A stretch of 64,000 nucleotides of DNA from Lytechinus variegatus (GCF_018143015.1 NC_054741.1:65260697-65324696), one strand, 5' to 3'; shown: positions 48,801 to 61,269, counted from the stretch's first letter. Notes: a model not told the origin generated them from the sequence alone. Program-made: numbers and translations.

Positions 48801-51800
48801 AACCCTAACACATAGAATGTCAGGTCCACGTGGCAAATTCGTCATCACTATAATTATGTATAGGCCTCTGTATCATATTCCACATTCATGAGAAACATTT
48901 TATTACATTTATAGATTACTCGATTTCAATTTTATGTGTTTTTTTCTTTACAATTTTCATTACTAGATCCAAGCTTGGGTATTTGAGATTACTGCTGCTC
49001 ACAGCGCCATTGCTCAACAATTCCAGATCGCTACTTCGACTGAAGGTCGCGCCATCAATGCCGTAAAGGTTGGAAATTACAATGTATATCTTTCTAGTAA
49101 AAAGATAGTGATCAAGATGATGTAAAGAATGATAACTAATACAATAAAAAGGAGTTATCATTTTCTTTTGCCTAACCAATATATATGAGTCAATAATCAT
49201 CTGTATCCTCTTCTGTCCACCTTTCCAGTTCTAGGCCCATCTCCTCTCCTCGTTCTTTTCCTACTCTTTCAGTTTCACTCCTTCAAACCCTCTACACACC
49301 TATTTATTGTATTTCCCGTTCTGTCGTTTTGTAATATGCCGACTCTCCTTTTTTGTATTTTACCTTTTTTTTAAATATATACACGTAAATTAGTTACGTG
49401 CTATATATTTCTGGTTACACTTCGTAATTCCGAAACACGTAAATTGCCTATACCTCAATGTTCATTAATCCGAAAACGTAAAAGGGTTCGTTAATCCGAA
49501 CATTTGTGGCGTTATTCCGAAGGTTCGATAATCCGAAAACGAAATAAGGTTCGATGTTCCGAAAGTTCGTTAGTCCGAAAACGAAATAAGATTCGCTGTT
49601 CCGAAGGTTCGTTAATCCGAAAACGAAATAAGGTTCGTTAATCATTTCGTTTTCGGACTAACGAACCTCATTTCTTTTTCGGATTAAAGAACCTTCGGAA
49701 TTACGAATCTCACTTTGTTTTTGGACTAACGAACCTTCGGAATTACGAACCTCACTTCATTTTCGGACTAACGAACCTTCGGAATTACGAACCTTCGGAA
49801 ATACGAACCTTCGGAATAAAGAACCTTCGGAATAACGAATGTATGCGTATATTTCTTGATGTTGTAGATGCGTTTTTCTCATTCCATTGAGTGGCTTATA
49901 CCGTATCAAAATAACATTTAATTAAGCAGTGAAATACAATCATAATTGTTTTACCTTTCTAATATACAACATTTTCACTTTTATAGATCAGTACTGGAGG
50001 TATTGGTACCAAGAAGGCAGTCTACTGGCAGGGAGGTATCCATGCTCGTGAGTGGGTGTCACCTGCAACCGTCATGTTCATCACTAAATCTGTAAGCACT
50101 CTATGTACCTTCCCACATGGTGTAATTGTGCACCTTTAGTGGTGCACAATGTAGCTGTCTGAACACTCTGATGCAAAATTTCTAAATTAATGCAATTTAA
50201 TCGCAATTGGGTTCGGAGTATCCCACCTGCTAAATGTAAATTTGAGCCTTTTAATCTCTAAATATATGAAAATGAAAACGCTAAAACAATTATAGCTTTT
50301 TCTCAAATACGACAAAATATAGTTGATGAGCTCGTATGACAGTGATATGTAAATTACTGGATGTTGTGTCTTACTTTGATACTTGTACAACATGTAGTTT
50401 ATGCGCATCGGAATACCAAAATGTCATAAATTTAGTTAAAGTGACCAATCATGTTTAGTGTTAGATTGTGTACTTTTTTCAAACAACTGTTCAGTACCCA
50501 GTCATACTTATGAATACCTACTGATCGTATCTTGTTCTTGAAAATAATATCAAATAAAATTAAGGTGCAAAGAATTTTTTAAAATCCTTTCAGTTCGAAA
50601 AACCCATCATCGGGGGGGGGGGGATAATGGAGAATGATATGCTTCCATTTTGTTATAGTACGCTCTTTGTAACGCGATATTCTATGAAATATTCACCAAC
50701 ACAGCTTCTCGAAAACTATGGTGTGGACAGCGATGTCACTGAGATCCTTGATGCTTTCGACTTTTACATCGTACCATCACTCAACGTCGACGGCTACTCT
50801 TATACCTGGACTCGTGTAAGAATAAATTATGAAAATAACAAGAATATGAGATATATTAGATGAAAGTGTGGTAGCTTCTTAATGTAGCCGCCCTAACCCA
50901 TTTTCTTCACTGAAAAAAGGCCATCATAATCATGTATACATCTTTATCGTTTTCTTCTCCGTTGCAGGTATGATATCGAAGAACAGATAATGGAAGGCTT
51001 ATGTCTTCACAAGTTCGTAGCATTCTGTTGTTCATTTTCGTAAAATAAATTTACCCTCATCAAGATTCCTTTATGAAGTAGACTAGATGTCAATGTGAAA
51101 TACGGCAAAAAGTTACAGATCCTCGAATACAATATTTTAAAAGTAGATCTGTGAATAAAACGGCATCTCGTCCACTCTACCTGTGGATCGTCTCGACCCA
51201 AGAGGTCAATCACACGCACTGATCAGTGATCACACGTTTACCCCACTCCCGCCCCTACTGCCGCCTGTTCTATTGGAGGTGATGATAAGTAATTGTCTAG
51301 TTCTATGAGTAAATGAACAATATAAATATAATGTAGATTTATGGAATTTAACAGTGTTTAAAACATGTTTTCATGACGCTCTAGGACCGTATGTGGAGAA
51401 AGACACGATCAGTTAACAGTGGTAGTGCATGCCGAGGAGTAGACCCTAACAGGAACTACGAGTATGAATGGGGAGGTACGTATGTTTTATGAAAAGGTGC
51501 CTATTTTTGTAAATATATAGAAAACAATAGCCTTCAATGATCCAAATAATTTACAATGAATATACTCATAATAACTATAGTAAAAGTAGTGTATAATTAT
51601 ATAATTATTAAGTGTTTTGTGTGTACTTGCTTTGACATACACCTTTGTTCTGACGACAGATGGGAGGAAACTAGAGAGAGTGATAGAGAGACAAGGATAG
51701 ATAAAGAGGGAGATATAGAGAAAGGACCCCTGAAACCTTAATAAAAAAGATTGTACCGTGATCCGTTGTAAACCAAGCGCAATTCGCTTCCCAGTATCAC

Positions 51801-54545
51801 ATAACTTGGTCCTGCTTATAATACCGTCTTGATTTCAGGCGAGGGTGCCAGCACCAGTGCCTGCTCAGACACCTACCGTGGCCCAAGCGCCTTCTCTGAG
51901 CCAGAGGTTGCTGGAACAACTTCTTTCCTTCTCAACGCCAACCAGGAGTTCGTTTGCTTCATCGACTTCCACAGTTACTCTCAGCTCTGGCTCGCTCCGT
52001 GGTCGTTCACCGCCAGGGCCATCCTGCCTATGGACAAGGATGATCATGTAAGAAAAAAAGAGGCTTAGGCCTGTGCTCTGAATTCCATTTCAACTTTGCT
52101 CATAGACTAACTTAGTTCTGATTTCAAAACCGATGTAAGTTACCAGTTGTGGTACCACTGACTACTGTAAAGTGATACTCCTGGATTAATTTGAACGGAT
52201 AGAGTCAAATCACACTAATAAAACCCTAAAGTACTCATCTAACTCGGACAAGGCATAACAAAGTAATGGCTTTTTAAATTGGACATTATTTCGGTGAAAA
52301 AAAGTAAAAAAAATTTTTTGACAGAATCTTACAGTTGAGTGAGCACTGTCAATTTTTGTAAAGCTCGCAGAAATCGGTTTGTAGAAATACTCTTTTTCAC
52401 TCTGTGTCAAGGAAAAAGGCGAAAACAAACTGACCGTGCCCTGCATTCCTGTGGCATTTTTAAATAAAACAGATACACATTTTGTTACCATCCAATTAAC
52501 AATTTAACCCTATAGGTAAGCACAATCTTTACTTTTTTGTGCCAGCTGGATCTGACGATATGACTGGATGTAAATAAAAGTTAATTTCAAGACATCTCCA
52601 GCATTCTTTCACAAAATATTTATTATTTAAAGTAGGATTACATTTCAAACATCATTTAATACTTGTTTGTCAACACTTATCCCAAGCTTGACAATGATAA
52701 ACAAAACGAAAATCAAGCCTACGCCATTTCATGTGAATTAAAGCAGATATTATCTCGATGGCCTCGGCGTGTAGGGAGGGGGAGGTGGCGCAATGGCGCT
52801 CTATGAATTGTTTTGGGCGAGGAAACAAGTTAAAAGGTGAAAGATATCTTCAAATCAATTTTCCTAGCTAAAGTCCATGTTTTCTTCATGATAAATATCT
52901 ACCTTTATTTAAATCATTTATCACGAACTTTTCAAAAGTATCCGGTGCTCACGCAAGCGGGAAGAATTTTTTTTTTCATTTGCTTAAAGAGACCTGTACC
53001 AATGTTTAAATGTGGAAAAAGATTCATGATATTACAAATATATAATTTTACAGGATAATTTTTTATACGCACTGTATATATCTATATATCTATGTATTAG
53101 CTCAAATATAATAAACAAAAAGGGTTATTGGCTGAGAATGGTTAGGAGTTTTGCAACAGGATTAGACAATCACAATTCTCATAAGCTTTTATGAAATTCC
53201 TGAAATCAAACAATATCAGCTGTGTCAGAAACTAGACTAGTTTATCATTAACAATGGATAAAGATATAATCCGGTCGAATAGTTTGCATTAAGAAGTTTG
53301 TATACTAATAAGGAAATTGAAACGGTGATCCTGATTGAATTGATGACAATTATCCCAATTCAAAAGTATTCACATTATCATCATCATTAAATCAGTTTTA
53401 TCATCTTATTTACAGGACGAGGCTGCTGCCAAAGCTGTAAACGCTCTTGCAAGTGTACATGGTACCGATTACATATATGGCCCTTCCGCAAGAACCCTTT
53501 GTAAGTATCAAAATTGACAGGGCCCTTTGAACGATTTTTTTAATAGGGGATCTTTAAGAAAAAAAAATTGACAAGCACAATAAAAGGGTTTCCACTCCGA
53601 AGTCAAAATGAAGTTGATTTCGCAGCACCCACAGACAAATAAATCTTAAGCACCACCGCTTCCCGGGATGCCATGGGCATGATAATAGGCTGTCACATCA
53701 GGGCCCCGTTTTACAAAGAGCTACTATTGATCTAATCAATCATAACTCCATTAGTGTCATAATTTTTTTTCTACAGGGAATTTGCAAACTTTCCTTTGTT
53801 GATAAAGGGCTGCACATCAAATTGACAAGAAAACGATACCTTTATGAAAAACATCATACCTAGAATTTTTTTTTAGCAAACATGCATTTTAAATGTGGGC
53901 ATTAATGGCTTTCCATAGTTAAGATTGATCAGATCAATCGCAACTCCTTGTAAGACGGGGCCCTGAACATTGAATCAGCATGATACCGACTTTCGTAGGT
54001 TGTGGAAAGGCATTGTCTTTTTATCCCACTTCTTGATCAAAAATTGCCTATTGGTAACAACGCAAACTGTTCTTCTTAAGAAATCAATACTTGATATTTT
54101 GAGTTATGAAAGTATACGAGTGAAATGCTTGGTATAAAGATATTTGCTTGGAGGAGAAAGCGATCGGCCAGTAAGTTGGCATACGCTGGCTGAACCATCC
54201 AGGTGAGTTTTTCATGCAGATGATTTTCGAAAGTTGCGAATAACTTGCAAATAATCGCACGATTGGTGCTGGCATTTTCTTGTGTTAAAGATGGCTGTAT
54301 ATATGTGTTGAAGCTGACTTAGCATCTAAGACCAGATCATGTTCCAGCCGTGTGTTAAGTCGTTTATATCTTCGTGAATTTTATATCATTGTCACCATTC
54401 TGATCATTATAATATTTGGTTGCAGTGTCGCAATTTGATCCCATTCATAATTTTCATCTATTCCGAAAAACGCAACATGATTTTATTTAAAGGGAAATTA
54501 CCTTTTAACTAGCATTATGATATAATAGTTGTAGTAGTAGTAGTA

Positions 54546-54579
<34 letters not shown>

Positions 54580-55150
54580 CAGTAGTATAATTAGTAGTCG
54601 TAGTAATAGTATAAGAGAAGTCGAAGTGGTAATAATTGATGATAGTGTGGTGGTAAACTAGTAATGGTGATGGTTGTAGGTAGTATAGTTGCAGCAATTA
54701 TATAGGATTATATCAATATAATATGCTAATGTTTAAATGTGATTATGGAACAGTGTATGCATGTTTAGCCTACAAATTTGCATATCACACACACAACACA
54801 CTCACAACCAAATAAAGGTTGGCTAACAAGTGAGAGGTCAAAACAATTACAGTTTCATTGTGAAATGAATGAAACTGATCCAAGTGATAGTCAAATGACA
54901 GGAGGCCAAAAGTATGACGCTGAACCCCTCCCCTCTTTCCTTATTTGAAACGTGCACAGACGCCGCATCTGGATGCAGCGAAGATTGGGGCTACGTCACT
55001 CTTGGAGCAAAGTACTCTTACGTTGTGGAGCTGAGAGATACTGGAAGGTACGGTTTCCTTCTTCCAGCCAACCAGATCATACCAACTGGCGAAGAGACGT
55101 ATGAAGCTGTAAAGGCTCTATGCAAACACATGGTGGAGGAATACAAGTAG
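45880..55150 (+). CDS. Secreted zinc carboxypeptidase copy B (family M14A), intact
   Basis: Exons: 45880-45938, 46505-46586, 48115-48336, 48967-49068, 49987-50091, 50705-50815, 51385-51475, 51839-52047, 53416-53500, 54960-55150. Every exon has exactly the length and phase of copy A, giving a 418-residue precursor with no internal stop. It has a signal peptide ([15 protein letters not shown]), an activation propeptide to about residue 100-105, and then the catalytic domain. Zinc ligands are His174 and Glu177 (HARE) and His302 (DFHSYSQ). Arg232, Asn249-Arg250, Tyr356 and catalytic Glu379 are present, as are the cysteines matching the Cys138-Cys161 disulfide of bovine CPA (ACRG and ACSDTY). The position-255 equivalent is Glu363 (CSEDW), an acidic residue at the base of the S1' pocket. 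CPB has Asp there and binds C-terminal Lys/Arg, so a B-like preference is plausible but unproven. It lies head-to-tail about 11 kb after copy A and is likely a digestive zymogen. Confidence 0.95.
45983..46180. mobile_element. MITE, TACACTCTTAAAAACGTTGGG family
   Basis: TACACTCTTAAAAACGTTGG and, from the right, TATACTCTTAAAATGTTGG. GGGCAACATACTG lies in both arms, with AACCAATTGTTGTGTGG further in. In intron 1 of copy B. Confidence 0.75.
46192..46385. mobile_element. Palindromic MITE rich in GTTTAAACAAC
   Basis: CACTCTAACAG...TTGTTAGAGTGACAGG arms with repeated TGTTTAAACAACT inside. The exact ends are unclear. In intron 1 of copy B. Confidence 0.5.
47535..47720. mobile_element. MITE, second copy of the GGGCAACATACTG family
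   Basis: TACACTCTTTTTGGGCAAC at the left and GGACAGTATGTTGCCGAAC at the right, with the same AACCAATTGTTGTGTGG block as 45983-46180. In intron 2 of copy B. Confidence 0.7.
49430..49845. repeat. Foldback array of TTCGTTAATCCGAAAACG words
   Basis: The left half repeats AATCCGAAAACGAAATAAGG and TTCCGAAGGTTCG; the right half carries the inverse (CGGACTAACGAACCTTCGGA). The whole region can form a long hairpin. In intron 4 of copy B. Confidence 0.7.
52293..53076. mobile_element. Tc1/mariner-like MITE, truncated and inverted
   Basis: It ends TTTTTATACGCACTGTA next to TA and matches the reverse complement of 28324-29315 (GACAGAATSTTACASTTGAG, GTGAGCACTGTC). The left TIR is missing. In intron 8 of copy B. 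Confidence 0.65.
53699..53965. mobile_element. MITE, CAGGGCCCCGTTTTACAAAG family
   Basis: CAGGGCCCCGTTTTACAAAG and the inverted CTTGTAAGACGGGGCCCTG, with GATCTAATCAATC and GATTGATCAGATCAATC inside. In intron 9 of copy B. Confidence 0.7.
54528..54610. repeat. (GTA)n microsatellite
   Basis: About 25 near-perfect GTA/TAG triplets with a few interruptions, in intron 9 of copy B. Confidence 0.85.
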
Positions 55151-55659
55151 ATCATTCAATTGCCGATTGCCTAAACGAACTCGAAACCATGATTTGCAGA
55201 CTTCCAAGAGATCATGTTTAGGGAAGACTAATCTAAAAGAATGAGAAATATGCATCATCTAAACGTTCTTTGCAAAGCTTTGGGAGATCTATCTCTTGAC
55301 GATTCTACTCCTGTTGTTTTGTCTACATATACCGCAGTCATAAAACCATTTCATTTGCAAATATATGCATTCGCTGAATATGGATTTGGGACAAGCAACA
55401 TGTCGACTACGAAACAAAGTATTGTTTTAATATGTTAAATGCACGTTAGATACATAATACAATAATAAGTATAACTGGAAATTACAGTGTCTGTGTCCTT
55501 TGTTATCATGTTGCTTATATTACATATATGTACGGGCGTAGCTGCTGTTGGTGCTTCCAACGCTCAGCGTATTCAAATAATTCATCCTGGCCATGCCGGT
55601 AGCTACCCATCATCTCGACTCGTTCGGGCAAAATTCTAGACGAAGCTAAAGATGTCCTG

Positions 55660-55977
55660 AGCTCCGTAACACAAAGGTTTGCGATGATTCGCAAATATGA
55701 AAGAACCGCACTGATTGGTCCCTGGTCAGTATTTTAAACCAAATGCGCGTGGAACATTGATATTGATTGGTCAGTTCATTTAGCGATTGATCGCTAATCT
55801 TTGTGTTACGGAACCCAGGGCTCCGTAACACAAAGGTTAGCCATTAATCGTTAAATGAAATGGCCTATCAAGATCATCGTTGCATGCGTATTTTGCTCCC
55901 TAGACTGATAGGAACCAATCAGAATTATTCTTTCAAATTAGCGATTAATCGCTAATCTTTGTGTTACGGAGCCCTGG
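55660..55977. mobile_element. Two abutting copies of a ~158-bp MITE
   Basis: Each unit starts GCTCCGTAACACAAAGGTT and ends CTTTGTGTTACGGA(A/G)CCC. The units are 55660-55818 and 55819-55977, directly adjacent. They lie about 500 bp after the stop of copy B. Confidence 0.75.
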
Positions 55978-56179
55978 AGGGGATTCGATCCCTCGACCCT
56001 CTGATTGAAAAAGGACAAACAGAACAACCAGAATATGACGCACCCAAACTTTATTGTAACCTCTGTTCAGGGTTAATTTTGGAGTTAAAAGACATTGCAC
56101 TGCATTTGACATTCGACAAGGCCATGTACGAGGAAAAACAACTAATATTTAACTCCTGCAATCCTAAAATACAAAATCA

Positions 56180-57140
56180 AAGATAACATGCATGAAACTT
56201 TCAACTCCCTGTACACATTCATAAAATAAAAGGGTTAACCAAATGGTGAAATTGTTATCTACTCATCCATGAGAAAAGAAGAACCTGCAGTTGATTTCTA
56301 TTTGGCTAAGACAAATATGAAAGAGAATAATATCAACTTTATCGATAGCGAGCTGATACTGAGTCAAAATAAGGGGTAAGACCTATATTGAATAGCTGGG
56401 TCTTACAAAATAATGGATTATGACATGGAGATATTGATTTCGTCTTGTCTGCAAACGGCAAAATCATTTAGATGGGGGGGGGGGGGGCTAGTGTAAGTAG
56501 CCTAAGCCTAATAAGTTTCTTTTAGGTAATAATATCGATGGGTACTTCATGACAACTCCATACGAACAGTTGATTCATTAGATACTAAGTATCGTTTAGT
56601 GTTATGTCGTGTCGAATACAACTGACAACTGATTATAGTTATCCTTATTATTTCAATATCCTAATATATCTTTTAAAATGTAGTGATATATTACATCTTG
56701 CCTATCTTACCAGATGCCTAGTTGCACATATAGGGCGTCTATCGAACGTCTCCACTCTGACCTTGACGCGTCGGCTGCCACACCTCTGGCTTCCGCCCAT
56801 GACCTCCATCAACACAGGGTCCTTTCTTTTTCTACAGAAAATGTAGTTATATAATTAAGAACAAGCATAAGACATAAAGAAAGGTTGTGTAAATCTATAT
56901 TCTGTATATACCCGCGATGTGATTAAAAATAGCGGCAATCTGCGAAGTTTAACTCGCTATGATATCAAGGAATTCCGGTGGCTCTGCCCCTGACCCCAAC
57001 CGCATAGCACTGCCGTATATGAATATGGAAGGTTTGGGCCATGGCCCCAAAACTTCTACAACCAAGAACAACAAAAATGAGGCAAGAAACACAAAGGAAA
57101 AGTGTAGGGTATAATTTTATTTACTGAATATAATGTAAAA
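56180..57140. other. Intergenic, nothing recognised
   Basis: AT-rich with a G-run near 56473. No gene, RNA or clear repeat ends are seen. Confidence 0.35.
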
Positions 57141-57144
57141 AAAT

Positions 57145-57472
57145 ATGTCAAAGTTAGATTCTCATGAAAAGGTTAGTTTTTTTTCTCGCTCGCTTCGCTC
57201 ACTCGGGACTTATATTAAGCAGCTTTTTGACACACGCGCCCCTCGTTTTTTTAAACTCTTCGCGCTACACAAAATTTCATTTTTTGTCAAAAATGTCAAA
57301 TATTTTGCTCGTTCGCTTCGCTCACTCGCAACTTTTTTTTTTTTAAGATTAATTCTGCCCGCAATATATCTAGCCCTTTCAAAATCGTCGCCTTATTACA
57401 CTATATGCCTGTTCATACCATTATGACCGGGAAATCCCCCCCCCCCTGGCCACCGACCCTGCTACGCCGCTG
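57145..57472. mobile_element. Right part of a hAT-like element
   Basis: GCTCGCTTCGCTCACTCG recurs at about 57187 and 57310, and the right end reads CTGCTACGCCGCTG, the inverse of a CAGYGGCGTAGC-type hAT terminus. The left end is not identified. Confidence 0.45.
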
Positions 57473-58026
57473 CGTAAAAGGTAGGGGGCAGGGGAAAAAG
57501 AAAAACGGGAAAAAGAGAAAATGGAGGGAGAAGTAAAAGTGAAAGAAAACTAAGAAAGAAAATGGAAAACGGAAGGAAAGCGGAAAAGGAACGAAATATC
57601 AGAACATGTGACAAAGAACAAACCTATCCGAAATAGCCCTACTAATAAATTAGCATGATTAAGAAAGGAAAATTAATTAAAATATGACAAAATGGCAGAA
57701 AAGCGGGAAACGAAGGTAGAATGGAATGAGCTAAAAGCTAAATTGGAAAACAAAGAAAAGGGACTAGAAAAAAAGAAAGATAGAAGACGACCGGGCTGCC
57801 GAGAATTGAAAATAAAAAATGGGAAGAAAGATGGACTGCATATTAAAATGTTATAAGCTTCCTCAATTTAATGCAATAACGGTTGCAATCATCAGATCAT
57901 TACTTTGGCTAAAACTCCAAAGCTTCCAGGGAATTTTCCCCGACCCCACTCAGTAGGGGCTTCATCTGTAACCTTCAAAGGGCTCTATAACCCCTCCCCC
58001 TCCCCCGTATGGACCCTTCCTACATT

Positions 58027-58270
58027 AAAGGGATGGTCCAGGCTGGAGATATATCTCAATAAAAAGAGTAAAATTCACAAAACAAAATGCTGAAAATTTG
58101 ATCAAAATCGGATAGCTTGTTCTTTTGTATTTTATTATATGAAACTAGGTTTATCAAAAATGTTCTTATTAGAAATAAAACAAATGGATTGACAACTGAT
58201 TAAGTGCATTATTTATTTATTGTCACAACTTATTTCATCATAATGGAGACAAATCATTTACATATTGAAA
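58027..58270. mobile_element. Truncated MITE, AAAGGGATGGTCCAGGCTG family
   Basis: The left arm AAAGGGATGGTCCAGGCTGG and TATCTCAATAAAAAGAGTAA match 24666-25211. The right arm is absent. Confidence 0.55.
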
Positions 58271-58549
58271 GTGACTAGGAGACTAACATCCTTGTTAGAG
58301 TCAGACATGCTTTATTATTCAATCTACCTTGACTACAAGAAATATTGATACTTCAAGACATTATCTGTCTCCCCAATACCAGGTATGAATAGGTACAATC
58401 TAGATTACTTTTAATATGTTTAACAAAGTACTACAATTTTGTTATCATTGATATTGACTCTTTGCCGTATTTTGAAATCTTTTCTAATTTTGCCTGCGTT
58501 TCATATGAAACTGTAATGAATTCGTTGGAATAAGTGCTACCAAAATAAG

Positions 58550-58701
58550 GGCCAGATAGCACAAGAGAGCATCTAGGACTCCGGCCGCAAGGGCTTTTGC
58601 GCTTCGCGCACTTTTTTTCTAAGTATCCTCTTCACCCTGGCCCTTTCAGGTTTATTTGGAGTCTCATCTGGCCCTTCAAAGAAAAAGTTTGAGAACCCCT
58701 G
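58550..58701 (-). mobile_element. hAT (Charlie-type end) MITE fragment
   Basis: Read on the minus strand it begins CAGGGGTTCTCAAACTTTTT, a typical hAT terminus, then GAAGGGCCAGATGAGACTCC. GGGCCAGATAGCACAAGAG on the plus strand is the opposing partial arm. Confidence 0.55.
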
Positions 58702-59004
58702 GTATAGGCAATATCCACCTGTGAATAGAAATACTGTAATAGAAGTGATACAACTGGACTTAGGTCTGCAGACGTCAACCTGATTAGAATCATAATTCAA
58801 AGAAATATTGCGCACGAGACGTCAACATGGGATATCGCGCAACTGAACACTGTTCACAATTATTAATTGAAATTTGTTAGGTTAAATGTATAGGAGAAGC
58901 TCCCCCGTTTTGGGGTCTCCAGTAAACAATAAATAGGCAGAGAAATTGTCTTAAACTTCATTTGTCTGTTCGTCACCATCGACGTCAAGACTACATTCAT
59001 CACG

Positions 59005-59069
59005 ATGAAGTTGCTAATTATCTCTTTACTTGTCGCTCTAGCCGTAGCCGAGAAGGTTCGATATGACGG
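59005..59069 (+). CDS. Exon 1 of a third carboxypeptidase copy (partial)
   Basis: This encodes MKLLIISLLVALAVAEKVRYDG, a signal peptide ending in the same VRYDG as copies A and B. It is followed by a GTACGT donor in the same phase (two bases of a Gly codon). The exon is 6 bp longer than in A and B, adding two residues (EK). I found no exon 2-like sequence (YQALRVEP motif) in the remaining 4.9 kb, although introns 1 of A and B are under 0.9 kb. Either the intron is long and repeat-filled with the gene continuing past 64000, or this is an orphan exon. An AATAAATA sequence near 58928 is a weak TATA candidate. Confidence 0.7.
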
Positions 59070-59079
59070 GTACGTCTCT

Positions 59080-60075
59080 TTTCATTATCATCCAAATACG
59101 CTAGGAAAACTTTCGAATAATTTCATAGCTCTAGGCCTTACTTATTCTTGAACAATCGATGGGCAATAGTGCATTTTAAGTCTAATTTGAACAGTATTCA
59201 TTCATTTAATTGACAACGTTCGAAAGGATTGATTAAAATCACCAATGCGTAGATGATTGTTTTCGACCGACAAAGTGGCCAAAATCAGCCAATAGTTGGT
59301 TATTATCTAACGGGACTTTATTGAACAGTTTTATTCGTCTGTCACATATTCACCAATAAACGATTAATTTGGCTTTAACCATTCCTTTTGAATATATTGA
59401 TAGCCGTTCTTTTTACTTGTCAATTTATCCGAATCAAAATGATCTTCGTTTTGTAGTGAAAGCCTTTTTTTCTGCTCTCTTATTTTTGCTATTCAAATTT
59501 CTCTGTCCCAAAATGACCTTCATTTTGTAGTGAAACTTGTTTTTGCTTGTCAAATTCACATCAGCGCACAGGGCCCTGGTGAAGTGTTGTGTAAAACGCC
59601 GTTTTCAGTTCATTCCTAAAACTAGTTTACTGGAAACTAGTTTAGTTGAAACAAGTTTAACGTGTAGTGAGAACGGTCGAAGCGATCTTGGAAGCGATCT
59701 TCCAAACCGGTTCAGAAAACCACCTCGCGATGTAGCATCGCTAGCATGTAGAACTTTGTACAGCCTTTTTGCTTCGGGACCCGTATTCAGAACGTTGATT
59801 TGATTTATTGATTAATAAATCGAGTCATGTGGTCATGTAGTTAGAAAATTAGACTCGTAATCGTTAGGTTGAGAGTTAGAATCGCCACTCTCTGTAATTG
59901 TCTGCACTTTGATAAAAAAATATATACTCCATAGTATAAGGTCAGCCACTATGCCTGATTAACCGAGAGGTAAAATGTTCGCCGTTTACCAGCAAAACGA
60001 GAAAAAAAATCTGCAGACTTTCGACGGGAATTAACATAACAGAAACAAAAATCGTTACCATGGTCTAAAAATCGG
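59080..60075. other. Start of intron after the third carboxypeptidase exon
   Basis: No exon 2 match is seen. A decayed tRNA-like stretch (GTAGTTAGAAAATTAGACTC, GGTTGAGAGTTAGAATC) near 59837-59885 may be an old SINE. The ORF at 59537-59803 has no recognisable motif. Confidence 0.35.
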
Positions 60076-60078
60076 GGT

Positions 60079-60233
60079 TTAACCTAGCCTCTTGTCGAGG
60101 CGGTGGCGACTGCTTCCCGAGCGAAGCGAGGGATATCCTAATTCGCAAAGCGAATTAATGGCTCGCTGCGCTCGCCAGGCCTAATTATCCCTCGCTTCGC
60201 TAGGGAAGCAGCCTCGACAAGAGGCTAGGTTTA
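60079..60233. mobile_element. Near-perfect palindromic element, ~155 bp
   Basis: AACCTAGCCTCTTGTCGAGG pairs with CCTCGACAAGAGGCTAGGTT. Inner arms CCCGAGCGAAGCGAGGGAT and ATCCCTCGCTTCGCTAGGG also pair, around AATTCGCAAAGCGAATT. Confidence 0.75.
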
Positions 60234-61269
60234 ACCGTGTTTGTGTAACATTTTTAGCCTCCAATGATTCTATTTAAGACTAAGACCATGGTTTATGCCA
60301 GAGTTCGGATCACGAGACCAGTCCAGAGGTCAGTTAAAGATTGCGTTTAGCGGAATATTAAAAAAAAATGTAAAACGAAATTGTGACCCTGTATGTGCGG
60401 TTCAGAGTGGGATCTATCTGTCTTAAAAGTTTGAGGGGAAAAGGGAAACATAAAAAAGAAAGAAAAAAAAATAAAATAATGAAAAACTGTAAGGTTCCCA
60501 TTTCATGCAGATTTGTTATAATTGCAAATGCACAGTTTCCGTAATAAATTTACGATAAGCCAATCATAATGAAGGATTTTGCTAGCGTTTGGTTGATGTA
60601 AATTTATTATTCTAACAAGTTTTTTTTAATAAGACCCAAGGATTGAGACAGTTCTTGAAAAATGTTTGTCTACTCTCCACCGACGACGCTTGATCACGTT
60701 GAAAAACCGATTTTCAATTTTTCTGTGTGTGGAAACGCCAAAATTCTCGAAAAGTAAGAGAGGTTGAATGGGGGTGCAACTGATGACGTCAAGCTGATCC
60801 CTCTCTGCTGACGATGGGATCTCGGTGTATACCATTTCAGGACTCTTATCGGAAGTCAGTACCTCGCTTATTGTTTGCGCGAAAATTAATCTTACACGCA
60901 ATCACATTTAGGTAAATGTAGCAAGTCAGGTAAATTGCATATTGATATCAATCTTCAAAATATTCAACATTGTTTGATTCATTTTCATAATTCGGGGAAT
61001 GTTTTTATTCTTTCTTGTGCACTCCTACTCTCGTCTAGTTATTTAACTCCAGTGACTCAGCTTATCTGAAGTTCGATTTCTTTACAAAAAAAATCTGGAC
61101 ACGATTAATATGCCAGAGTACACCAGTCACGATCAGAGACAGGTAGTGGAATCGCTATTCACGACAGCTCTTGAAATGTGACCCGTGTACTTACATGTGA
61201 AGTCTACTTTACTTATCCAACGATCCTTGTAGGAGTATGCCTGTTCATCGGTCCAATTAAGGGAAAACT

